In this document: positions 9,180-16,205 of the stretch, piece by piece
How the letters are laid out: each line of letters begins with the position of its first letter
Numbering within the stretch: the stretch's first letter is position 1
Assembly (NCBI GenBank): GCA_965224325.1
Contig: CBDCYT010000016.1
Location: 157,107-221,106 of the forward strand
Source: CBDCMJ01 sp965224325
Lineage (GTDB): Bacteria; Chloroflexota; Dehalococcoidia; Lucifugimonadales; UBA3495
Direction of reading: 5' to 3'
Length of the DNA stretch: 64,000 nucleotides
The notes under the pieces: model-generated
What the model saw: only the letters and a program-made list of their open reading frames with translations
Databases searched by the model: none
Told to the model about the DNA's origin: nothing
Program-made: the position numbers and the translations under genes

Positions 9180-9425
9180 GGTCTATTAATTGTCTGCCGC
9201 CCGTCATACCCGCCGCTCACCCGTCATTCCCGCGAAGCTTGTCCCCGACCCCGATCGGGGAGCAGGAATCCATACGTTCTTGATGCAATTGTCTGCTACC
9301 CGTCATACTCGCCGCTCACCCGTCTTTCCCGCGGAAGCGGGAATCCATACGTTCTTGATGTTGGACTGCCATTGGACAAGCCAAAAGCGCATGGGAAAAT
9401 AGGAGTTGTCGCAAAAACTAAATGA
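9180..9425. repeat. Composite repeat, copy 2 (hairpin-rich part)
   Basis: It begins with CTATTAATTGTCTGCCGCCC, continues with CCCGTCATTCCCGCGAAGC and a second CCCGCGGAAGCGGGAATCC hairpin, then GACTGCCATTGGACAAGCC, ending near ATAGGAGTTGTCGC. Blocks and order are the same as in copies at 918 and 17907. It lies directly after the 131-bp element, as in copy 3, so the two parts travel together. Confidence 0.8.
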
Positions 9426-9516
9426 CCCTGTGCTTTTTTGCCAGGATGATTGTGCCGGGGTTTAATTTCTGATATGATGCATCATACTCTCAACCGAAGC
9501 TAAACAGAGGCGCGTT

Positions 9517-9726
9517 ATGAGATTAGGGCCGCTAGGCATTCCAGAGTTAATAATAATACTGCTCATCATCATGATGATTTTCGGCGCGCGGAGGCTTCCT
9601 GAAATCGGTTCTTCATTAGGCCGCGGCATACGCACCTTCAAGAGTGCGATTACCGGGGAGGACGATAGGGACCTGGAAGAAAAACGGAAGGCCGGCACCG
9701 CAACCACTCAGGACGACGTTACCTAA
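9517..9726 (+). CDS. tatA: Sec-independent translocase TatA/E
   Basis: 69 residues: one N-terminal transmembrane helix after GPLGIPELI, the hinge FGARRLPEIGSSLGRG with the conserved FG, then an amphipathic helix and a charged tail. This is the pore-forming subunit of the twin-arginine pathway. tatC and a TatB-like gene lie within 2 kb on the opposite strand. A terminator follows at 9775. The 3' third of the gene and the terminator are duplicated in tandem just downstream. Confidence 0.93.
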   Translation: MRLGPLGIPELIIILLIIMMIFGARRLPEIGSSLGRGIRTFKSAITGEDDRDLEEKRKAGTATTQDDVT

Positions 9727-9774
9727 CCGGCGACTCGCTCCCTCTACCGGCATAGGCCGTCAGAACAGTCTGCA

Positions 9775-9805
9775 AAAAGACCAGCCGACTAAGCTGGTCT
9801 TTTTT
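9775..9805 (+). terminator. Rho-independent terminator after tatA
   Basis: Stem GACCAGC / GCTGGTC flanked by an A-run and a T-run (AAAAAGACCAGC ... GCTGGTCTTTTTT). It would work in both directions. A near copy lies at 10062-10091. Confidence 0.85.
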
Positions 9806-9921
9806 ATTGAGAGGATATCCATCGGCGTTACTCCAGCCTTTATATATCGAGGGACTGGAGCATCTTCCCGTCGGTCGGCTAAAACGGGCGGATATCTTGG
9901 TATGGGGCCGGGTCACGCCCG

Positions 9922-10013
9922 CCTTCAAGAGTGCGATTACCGGGGAGGACTATAGGGACCAGGAAGAAAAGCGGAAGGCCAGAGCCGCAGCCACTCAGGC
10001 CGGCGTTATCTAA
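9922..10013 (+). pseudogene. Duplicated tatA C-terminal fragment
   Basis: In frame it reads FKSAITGEDYRDQEEKRKAR and on to a stop at 10013, matching the last 30 residues of TatA. It lacks the membrane helix and hinge. An open frame upstream (from 9807) has no TatA features, so this is a remnant of the tandem duplication, not a second TatA. Confidence 0.8.
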
Positions 10014-10061
10014 ACGGCGATTCGTTCCCTCTCCCAGCGTAAGCCGTCAGGAAAGTCTGTC

Positions 10062-10091
10062 AAAAGACCAGCCAACTAGGCTGGTCTTTTT
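10062..10091. terminator. Duplicated terminator hairpin
   Basis: AAAAGACCAGCCAACTAGGC-type stem-loop followed by TCTTTTTC; the second copy of the tatA terminator. It may still end transcripts from either side. Confidence 0.7.
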
Positions 10092-10226
10092 CGTTGAAGA
10101 AATGCCCGTCTGCGTTACCCCAACCCTTACATACCAAGGACTAGAGCATCTTCCCGCCGGTCGGCCAAAGCGGGCCGATTTCTCGGCAAGGGGGCTAGCC
10201 ATGCGCGGTGCTGTGATACTGCGCAA

Positions 10227-10285
10227 TGAGCCTGTCTCAGAAGTCTCCAATCACGATTTAGGGCGGACGCAACCTGATGGGTTGG
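10227..10285. repeat. MITE-like element A1 (fragment)
   Basis: It begins TGAGCCTGTCTCAGAAGTC and continues GGGCGGACGCAACCTGATG before diverging. The same end and interior occur at 14066, showing this is one end of a longer element. Confidence 0.7.
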
Positions 10286-10317
10286 GCGGCCTGAGGCTTC
10301 ACTTATTCAGAGGTTTC

Positions 10318-11082
10318 CTAGTTCGTCGGGCCTACCGGTGTGATAGCTTCCGAAGTCTCTCGCTTCCGCCCGGCAAACCGGGCCAGCAGGATTCCCAGCT
10401 CATAAAGCACCAATAGTGGTACAGCCACCAGCACCTGGTTGACTGGATCGAACGTCGGCGTAATAATGGCGGCCAACAAAAACGACAACACCAGCCAGAA
10501 ACGCCTGAACCGGATCAATCGACGGGCGTTGACCACCCCGATTGTAGCCAGCAAATACATCACCAGCGGTGTTTCAAAGGCGATGCCCATCCAGAACAGC
10601 AACCGCACCATGAGATTGACTATGTTGCTGACCTTGATCATCGGTGTGGCGACGTCGCCCCCGAACGTCAGCAAAAAGTGAAGGGCAGGGGGGGTGAGGA
10701 CGAAGTATCCGAAGGCGATACCCGCGGCGAAGGCCACCATCGCGCCCGGCAAAAACGCGACCAGCAAGCGTCTCTCCCTGCCGGACAGCCCCGGAGCGAC
10801 GAACATAACAAATTGGTATAGCAGAATCGGGAACGAGAGAATGAATCCGGCAAGAAGCGAAACCTTGACGCTGGTGGTCAACAGCTCGGTTGCCTCAGTG
10901 AATATCAGGTTTCCGCCCACCCCGGTCTGCAGGTCCCGAGCTGGGTGCACTAGGATCACTATCAACTCGTCAAAGAAATAGAAAGACGCCGCCGAGCCCA
11001 ACAGCACAGCTAATACGCAAACGATCAGCCGACGTCTTAATTCCCCCAGATGTTGGAGGATTGTGAGTTCACGGCTGTTCAT
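10318..11082 (-). CDS. tatC: Sec-independent protein translocase TatC
   Basis: 254 residues with six transmembrane helices. The N-terminus has the family signature HLGELRRRLI, and the first extracytoplasmic region contains LIFTEATELLTTSVKVSLLAG, matching the conserved F-T-E/P-x-E segment, here shown in shortened context. TatC recognises twin-arginine signal peptides. It lies directly downstream of the TatB-like gene on the same strand, with 7 bases between. tatA is on the opposite strand and converges with it. A membrane-anchored molybdoenzyme with an internal twin-arginine motif lies at 14.4-16 kb and could be a client. Confidence 0.93.
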   Translation of the reverse strand: MNSRELTILQHLGELRRRLIVCVLAVLLGSAASFYFFDELIVILVHPARDLQTGVGGNLIFTEATELLTTSVKVSLLAGFILSFPILLYQFVMFVAPGLSGRERRLLVAFLPGAMVAFAAGIAFGYFVLTPPALHFLLTFGGDVATPMIKVSNIVNLMVRLLFWMGIAFETPLVMYLLATIGVVNARRLIRFRRFWLVLSFLLAAIITPTFDPVNQVLVAVPLLVLYELGILLARFAGRKRETSEAITPVGPTN

Positions 11083-11089
11083 AGCTAGG

Positions 11090-11533
11090 TTAGTCGGCCG
11101 GCTCTTGTTTCTCAGAGGAGCGTTGAGAGGCCTGGTTGGCAGTAGCCTGGTCCGTCGTTAGATGCCCGTCCTCGTTTGTGGAGGCGCCCTGGCCGGCAGA
11201 GGACTGGTTCACCGGGTCCGCCTCGCTGGTAGGAGTGTCTTCCATAATGTCGTCGATGTCTCCGGTTGTGGAAGCCTGGTCTTTCTCCGGTTTATTTGCC
11301 TGGTCGTTCGACCGTGCGGTCCGGACAGCTTGGGCGGTTTGCGGCACACCGGGCTGCTGCCCACTCTGGTCCATACCGGCCGCCGCGGCAATGTCGTTAA
11401 AAGTACTACGGAGATCGCTCATAACCTTGCCGGCGGTACGAGCCATGGATATCGAACGCGAAGGGCCTAGCGCCAGGAATGCCACCAGCAGGATCACCAA
11501 CATCTCCAGGAGCCCTACACCCATTAAATTCAT
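11090..11533 (-). CDS. TatB/TatA-like translocase protein
   Basis: 147 residues from the ATG at 11533, preceded by AAGGAG. One N-terminal helix (LLEMLVILLVAFLALGPSR) then an amphipathic helix with ARTAGKVMSDLRSTFNDIA. It ends in a long, polar, glutamine/serine-rich tail of about 90 residues. The GPSR hinge replaces the FGP/FG motif; a long tail is typical of TatB. Its position immediately before tatC supports assembly in the TatBC receptor complex. The start overlaps the stop of the upstream RlmD-Maf gene by 4 bases, so it is probably cotranscribed. Confidence 0.8.
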   Translation of the reverse strand: MNLMGVGLLEMLVILLVAFLALGPSRSISMARTAGKVMSDLRSTFNDIAAAAGMDQSGQQPGVPQTAQAVRTARSNDQANKPEKDQASTTGDIDDIMEDTPTSEADPVNQSSAGQGASTNEDGHLTTDQATANQASQRSSEKQEPAD

Positions 11534-13380
11534 GAATATCTCCTTATGTCCACGTTGCATCCAGGCCCGCAGCGTTGGCGCAGAGCTAGGCTTGCTCCGG
11601 CCGGCACTCCGCATCCCAGTCCTTCGAGCATGGCCAGCAATCGGCACACCGGCAGTCCCACGATGTTGTAGTAACAGCCTTCCCACGACTCGGCAGGGCG
11701 CAATGTCTCGTCTTGCACGGCGTAGGCTCCGGCTTTGTCCAAGGGGGTCCCGGAGGCAACGGAGGTTTCAATCTCAGCGTCCGTGAATTCCCGCAACGTG
11801 ACGTGGCTAGTCATACTATCGGTTACACACCGGCCTGAGGCTGCGTCGATGATAGTAACTCCGGTGATCACCCGGTGCCGGCTGCCGCGCAACTCCCGCA
11901 GCATCCTGCGGGCTTCTTCCCGGTCGGCCGGCTTACCCATGGCCCTATCTTCGAAGACTACCATGCTGTCGGCCCCGATTACATATCCGGAGTCCCGGCC
12001 AACTGCCACGGCTCGCGCCTTTTCTTCCGAAAGCCGCTCGACAGCTTCCAGTGGCCCCTCTCCTGGACGTATTACCTCATTGATAGCCGGATCCTCCACC
12101 TGAAATTGCATTCCCAGGTCTTGGAGCAGCTCACGCCGCCGGGGGGAACTCGACGCCAGGACCAGCGGCCCAGGCACAGGCTCCCGATGATGCTCCAAGA
12201 TCGCTACGCACTCTACGTGGTGGGTTTGGGGAAACATGTCCAACGGAACGATCTCTTTAAGCCGGTATCCGTCATCGCAAAGCAGCCTTAAATCCCGGGC
12301 GAGGGTCTCGGCGTCGCAAGAAACATAGGCGACCCTTGGAGTCGCCAACCGGCTCAGCCCGGTCAGGGCCTCCGGCCTACAGCCTACTCGAGGCGGGTCT
12401 AGGACCATGGCGTCGGGTTTGTAGCCAAGACGGTGCAGCACGTCCTCGGTCTTTCCTAGGATTAACTCGACGTTGTCTATACCGGAGATGTTATACCGGG
12501 CGTCGGCAATCGCTGCGGAGGACTCCTCTACGGCGATCACTTTTTTCACGTGAGGAGCGAGCAGTACGGCGAAGACCCCTACGCCCGTATAAGCGTCGAC
12601 AAGCACGTCATCAGGGGTTAATTCCAAGCAATGCCGTACTACCTGCACCACCTTGGCAGCTTGCTCTACGTTCACTTGGAAAAAGGAAGGCGAGGACACA
12701 CGAAAAGCTGTGCCATCCACCGTATCGGTGTAGCTTCCCTGCCCGGTTGCTATCGGAACTTGGGGAAGGGCCAACCGGGGCTGAACGAGAAATTCCCCGG
12801 TTTCTTTGCCGGCCCGAATCGAAAGCTGGGTGGTCTCCGCACAATTGCGTTGCAGCCCGGCCAGGTGATGGTTGACCTCGCCGTGCATGATTTGGCATTC
12901 ATTGACTTCCACGAACCGGCGTGTCTCTCGATTCACGAAACCGAGGGCTCCGCCCAAGCCGACGGTGAACCGGGCGTGGTTGCGGTAACCGTACTCTTGG
13001 TCCGAAGCCAAGACCGGCGCAACCGGAGGGTCCGCAAATTGGCCGACCCGGTGCAAGGCATCCACAACCTTGGCTCTTTTGGCGTCTAGTTGTTGTGGAT
13101 AGTCCAAGTGCTGCCATTGACACCCGGTACAATCGCCGAAGTATGGGCAGGGCGGCTCGACACGGTGTTGCGAAGGTTCCAAGACTTCCACCACTCGAGC
13201 GGCCATGTATTTCCGGTGTACCCTGACAACCTCGGCGACCACGCGCTCTCCCGGTATGCCGCCAAATACGAACACATCCAGACCCTCGTAGCCGGCCATG
13301 GCTTCACCAAGCCTGCCCCAAGAAGTCAAGTCCAAGGTCAGCTTCTGGCCCTTGGCGATATGCTCCTTCGTCAGTTGCAT
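11530..13380 (-). CDS. Fusion: 23S rRNA uracil-C5 methyltransferase (RlmD/RumA-like) + Maf nucleotide pyrophosphatase
   Basis: A single 616-residue frame holds two complete enzymes. Residues 1-60 are a TRAM-like RNA-binding domain. Cys78, Cys84, Cys87 and Cys162 form the RumA-type Fe-S site. VDAYTGVGVFAV (about 261) binds AdoMet, and the catalytic cysteine is in VSCDAETLARDL (Cys355). From residue 405 a Maf domain begins with LVLASSSPRRRELL and has GADSMVV (about 469) and PLDKAGAYAVQD. Maf enzymes hydrolyse non-canonical or modified nucleotides, including m5UTP. The link with an m5U-forming methylase is therefore logical: RNA turnover yields modified pyrimidines. The start at 13380 is chosen by domain boundary; 13425 is an alternative and neither has a strong ribosome site. 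Confidence 0.88.
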   Translation of the reverse strand: MQLTKEHIAKGQKLTLDLTSWGRLGEAMAGYEGLDVFVFGGIPGERVVAEVVRVHRKYMAARVVEVLEPSQHRVEPPCPYFGDCTGCQWQHLDYPQQLDAKRAKVVDALHRVGQFADPPVAPVLASDQEYGYRNHARFTVGLGGALGFVNRETRRFVEVNECQIMHGEVNHHLAGLQRNCAETTQLSIRAGKETGEFLVQPRLALPQVPIATGQGSYTDTVDGTAFRVSSPSFFQVNVEQAAKVVQVVRHCLELTPDDVLVDAYTGVGVFAVLLAPHVKKVIAVEESSAAIADARYNISGIDNVELILGKTEDVLHRLGYKPDAMVLDPPRVGCRPEALTGLSRLATPRVAYVSCDAETLARDLRLLCDDGYRLKEIVPLDMFPQTHHVECVAILEHHREPVPGPLVLASSSPRRRELLQDLGMQFQVEDPAINEVIRPGEGPLEAVERLSEEKARAVAVGRDSGYVIGADSMVVFEDRAMGKPADREEARRMLRELRGSRHRVITGVTIIDAASGRCVTDSMTSHVTLREFTDAEIETSVASGTPLDKAGAYAVQDETLRPAESWEGCYYNIVGLPVCRLLAMLEGLGCGVPAGASLALRQRCGPGCNVDIRRYS

Positions 13381-13635
13381 TGACTTACTATACTGTAAGT
13401 TGAATACGAATCCAAGGTTACCCATTGTGGCCGTTGCCCGAAATACAGCCCGACCGCCGCCGTCTATGGCCGGATAGGGTCCCAGTCTTTAACCGGATTA
13501 CCATTAAAGACATCTGGCAAAACGATGTTGACCCTTGCGCGCCGCGCAGTATACACTGGTCTAAAAGCCCGCGTGCCGTCCTGGCTGGCAGTGTTTCTAT
13601 AGCACTCGAGCGTTAATCTTTTCTGGAGGCAGGAG

Positions 13636-13965
13636 ATGCCAGAACCCATCGAAGTAACCGAATCCAACTGGGAAGACCAAGTTATCCAATCGGACCTCCC
13701 GGTTTTGGTGGATTTCTGGGCCGAATGGTGCGGTCCTTGTAAAATGATTGCTCCTGCAGTCCATGAGTTGGCCTTGGAATATGACGGCCAGCTAAACGTT
13801 GGGAAACTCGACGTGGATAGTAACCCTGAGATCGCTATGAAGTACGGCGTCCGAAGCATTCCGGCGCTCATTTTCTTTAAAGGCGGGGAGGCGGTCCACA
13901 CTGTCGTGGGAGCTCGGCCCAAGGGCGCCTTGAAGAAAGAGATCGACCAGGTGCTAACCTCGTAG
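13636..13965 (+). CDS. trxA: Thioredoxin
   Basis: 109 residues with the canonical active site WCGPC (Cys32, Cys35) in DFWAEWCGPCKM, the cis-proline segment VRSIPALIFF and a C-terminal amphipathic helix. No signal peptide, so it is cytoplasmic. AGGAGATGCC contains the ribosome site and start. It is divergent from the RlmD-Maf gene with about 255 bases between, enough for two promoters. Confidence 0.96.
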   Translation: MPEPIEVTESNWEDQVIQSDLPVLVDFWAEWCGPCKMIAPAVHELALEYDGQLNVGKLDVDSNPEIAMKYGVRSIPALIFFKGGEAVHTVVGARPKGALKKEIDQVLTS

Positions 13966-14065
13966 CAGCGCGGCCCGAGGGAGCGGACGGGGCTCGGCGG
14001 TTCTTGAAAACTTCGACGAAGTTGGCCACTTGGGATGTTAACCCCAGTCTGCTAACCCTCGCATA

Positions 14066-14305
14066 TGAGCCCGTCTCAGAAGTCTCCACTCACGACTTTG
14101 GGCGGACGCAACCTGACGGGTTACTGTGATTGACCGCTTAAACCAGAATTGAATGCGACTCAATAACCTGTCATTCCCGCGTTTCCGTTATCCCCGCCTC
14201 CCGTCATTCCCGCGTTCCCGTCATCCCCGCCTCCCGTCATTCCCGCGAAAGCGGGAATCCAGGAAGGTAGGATGTTGGAGGACTCAGCTTTATGAGCCAA
14301 GCCCA
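14066..14305. repeat. MITE-like element A2 with internal hairpin array
   Basis: The left end is TGAGCCCGTCTCAGAAG and the right end GACTCAGCTTTATGAGCC, the reverse of element A3's start. The interior has CAACCTGACGGGTTACTG, then an expanded run of CGTCATTCCCGCGTTCC and CATCCCCGCCTCC units ending in the hairpin CCCGCGAAAGCGGGAATCC, then GGTAGGATGTTGGAGGA. It lies in the 420-base gap between trxA and the molybdoenzyme gene, which holds no other gene. Confidence 0.75.
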
Positions 14306-14386
14306 TATGGGGAAAATTCTTCCTACAGGGCGGCACATCACCTGAGAGCCGTAGTGGAAACGGCGGATGTGCAATTTAACGCTGCG

Positions 14387-15955
14387 TTAAAGAACGGTCA
14401 CTGGGATACGATGCCACCCTTCAGCGCCGTCGGGCAACGACCTCTTGATTGTGGCGGGTTGCGTTCCTCCTTCATTGTCTGTAGCACGAACCGCCAAGAT
14501 CACCCTTTGAGGCTCAACGGGCGTCCAATCGATTGTCCACAGCACCCACGTGTATGGTGAGAGCGGTCGGCTGAACTTAGCGTTTTGCCACGTTTCGCCG
14601 TCATCAAAGCTAACTTCCACCGCTTTGATACCTCTATCTCCGGCGAAGGCCACGCCGCCGATAAGCGACTCAATATTCGCCGCAACACGGGCATTGCCAT
14701 CTGGAACATCTATCTTGGACATCGTCTTAATGACGGCAGTGTCGGCCCAGCCTCTCTCTTGCCAGTAACCCCTGAACGAGGGCCGTACAGTCTCTATTTT
14801 CTTCAGCCACTTTACGTTTTCCATGCCATACAGGCCGGGAACTATGATTCTTGCCGGGAACCCGTGACCGTGTGGAAGAGGCTCGCCGTTCATCATGTAG
14901 GCAACCATAGTCTGATCGCGCAAGGCATAACCGGTCGAAAAGCTATCCACGTAGCCGTCGGCAGCGTGGAAAGCCAATCTCTCGACTTCTGACGGCATTT
15001 CAGCCAGCTCCAGCAATGTTCGCAACCTGACCCCCCGCCATAGCGCGTTGCTGATAAGGTCGCCGCCTATGCGGTTACTGATGCAAGTCAGCGTCACGTA
15101 CTCTTCCTGCCAAGGAAGCGACTGGAGTTCTTCGTAGGTCAGCGACATAGAGTTGCCAAAGTCGCCTGTTAGCTCCAGTTTCCAATCGGCCGCATCTACT
15201 CTGGGATTAACTATGCTCTTGGATACTTCGTAGAACTGATCGTTAGGCGTGATTTCAGGCGGCATCTCTCCTGCGGTGTTGGATACTGTAGAAGGGGTCA
15301 CAGTCGAGGTGCCCTGGACGATGGTCCTTATGGTTAATCCGCTGACAGTAGCGAGCAATCCGAAGAAGGCAGCCCTTCTCATGAATTCCCGCCGTTCGGT
15401 CACAGGTTCCGGACTGAGACTCATCAGAGCTATCCGCTGAAACTCGACAAACGAAAACCCGAAAGCAAGGAAAGAAGCATAAGTAGTGAACGTGAACCCC
15501 ACAAGTCCATTTGGAAGACTCATGCCGAAAAAGCCAGCCCCCAGTAAGGGCGATACCAGAATCATAAAAACAAGCCATACACCCGTGGCGACCGAGATGA
15601 CTTTGGCCCAGCTGTTGCCGGGCAATAGGGCCAGTTTCGAGGAATAACGAACGTAAATTAAGCCTAGGAGTCCGCCGGTCAACACCTGGCCAGCCAACAA
15701 GACCGAGAACATCAAGAGCTTAGCCGCCACCTGCAGGTTTTCTAAGAGAAAGTCGAATAGTGCGGGCGGTGTTACTCTGGTAATCCAGTCGGCGATGACT
15801 TCTGGAAGAACGGGAGTGGACGTAGCAAACCTGAGGGCGGCCATGATTAAAGTCATGAGCAAGCCAGACACAATACCTAGGACGAAGCCTGCTCGATAAG
15901 AAATGCGGAATGGCTGGGGCGCGAGGTGCTCTTGTTCCATGATGGGCTCAGACAC
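14387..15955 (-). CDS. Membrane-anchored sulfite-oxidase-like molybdopterin oxidoreductase
   Basis: 522 residues. The first 185 carry about four or five transmembrane helices. A twin-arginine motif TERREFMRRAAFFGLL follows at 186-201 before another hydrophobic stretch. The rest is a sulfite-oxidase/MsrP-type molybdopterin domain. The Mo-coordinating cysteine is in LTCISNRIGGD (Cys291), and RGVRLRTLLE and VVPGLYG-like (IVPGLYGMENVKW) follow. A C-terminal Ig-like dimerisation domain contains AVEVSFDDGETW. The catalytic part should be outside the membrane, exported folded by Tat, whose genes are 3-5 kb away. The substrate (sulfite or another oxyanion) is not determined. ATG at 15955; 15940 is an alternative. 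Confidence 0.87.
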   Translation of the reverse strand: MSEPIMEQEHLAPQPFRISYRAGFVLGIVSGLLMTLIMAALRFATSTPVLPEVIADWITRVTPPALFDFLLENLQVAAKLLMFSVLLAGQVLTGGLLGLIYVRYSSKLALLPGNSWAKVISVATGVWLVFMILVSPLLGAGFFGMSLPNGLVGFTFTTYASFLAFGFSFVEFQRIALMSLSPEPVTERREFMRRAAFFGLLATVSGLTIRTIVQGTSTVTPSTVSNTAGEMPPEITPNDQFYEVSKSIVNPRVDAADWKLELTGDFGNSMSLTYEELQSLPWQEEYVTLTCISNRIGGDLISNALWRGVRLRTLLELAEMPSEVERLAFHAADGYVDSFSTGYALRDQTMVAYMMNGEPLPHGHGFPARIIVPGLYGMENVKWLKKIETVRPSFRGYWQERGWADTAVIKTMSKIDVPDGNARVAANIESLIGGVAFAGDRGIKAVEVSFDDGETWQNAKFSRPLSPYTWVLWTIDWTPVEPQRVILAVRATDNEGGTQPATIKRSLPDGAEGWHRIPVTVL

Positions 15956-16205
15956 AGTGTAGTCAATGATACCATGGAGACCTGTATTGACATGAGATGG
16001 TCAAAATGCGATTACTGCTTCGTTCGCAGTGGCGATTCTCATAGACAGCCTCGCAACTGTTCAGACTTGAGGGGGGCCGAGTGCCTGACGGCCAAGAGTC
16101 GGTGGGTTGCTCCCTGCTGCTGACGCTCAGGCCGGCAGTTGTCAAACGGCCTTCGTAGAATTGGACTCACCAACTCTGAACAGTTACGGGACGGCCCAAG
16201 GTCCT
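15956..16205. other. Intergenic region with 131-bp element
   Basis: Upstream region of the molybdoenzyme gene. It holds copy 2 of the 131-bp inverted-repeat element and then the left TTAA of the IS1380 insertion. No gene is seen. Confidence 0.6.
16055..16185. repeat. 131-bp terminal-inverted-repeat element, copy 2
   Basis: Ends AACTGTTCAGA and TCTGAACAGTT are exact inverted repeats; with one mismatch the pairing extends to 15 bases. The interior matches copy 1 at 9037-9167. No clear flanking direct repeat is seen here. Confidence 0.75.

Larger units (their letters stand above)
8738..9516. other. Intergenic region occupied by composite repeat copy 2
   Basis: Between the divergent amidohydrolase and tatA genes. 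It contains a 131-bp inverted-repeat element and the hairpin-rich block described separately. The first 300 bases show no gene. Confidence 0.6.
9637..10200. repeat. Partial tandem duplication (about 287-bp unit) of the tatA 3' region
   Basis: Bases from about 9637 recur with an offset of 287. The block includes GAGTGCGATTACCGGGGAGGA (cut short here by one base in reading), the charged tail of TatA, the stop, the terminator and about 100 bases beyond (GAGCATCTTCCCG, GGTCGGC). The copies differ by scattered substitutions, so the duplication is not recent. Confidence 0.85.

Noticed and set aside
9807..9921. Apparent N-terminus of a second TatA
   Set aside because: The residues before FKSAITGED are non-coding spacer of the tandem duplication; no helix or hinge.
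14160..14260. Possible CRISPR array in repeated CCCGCG units
   Set aside because: Units are short, contiguous and hairpin-forming without unique spacers; no cas genes in the window.
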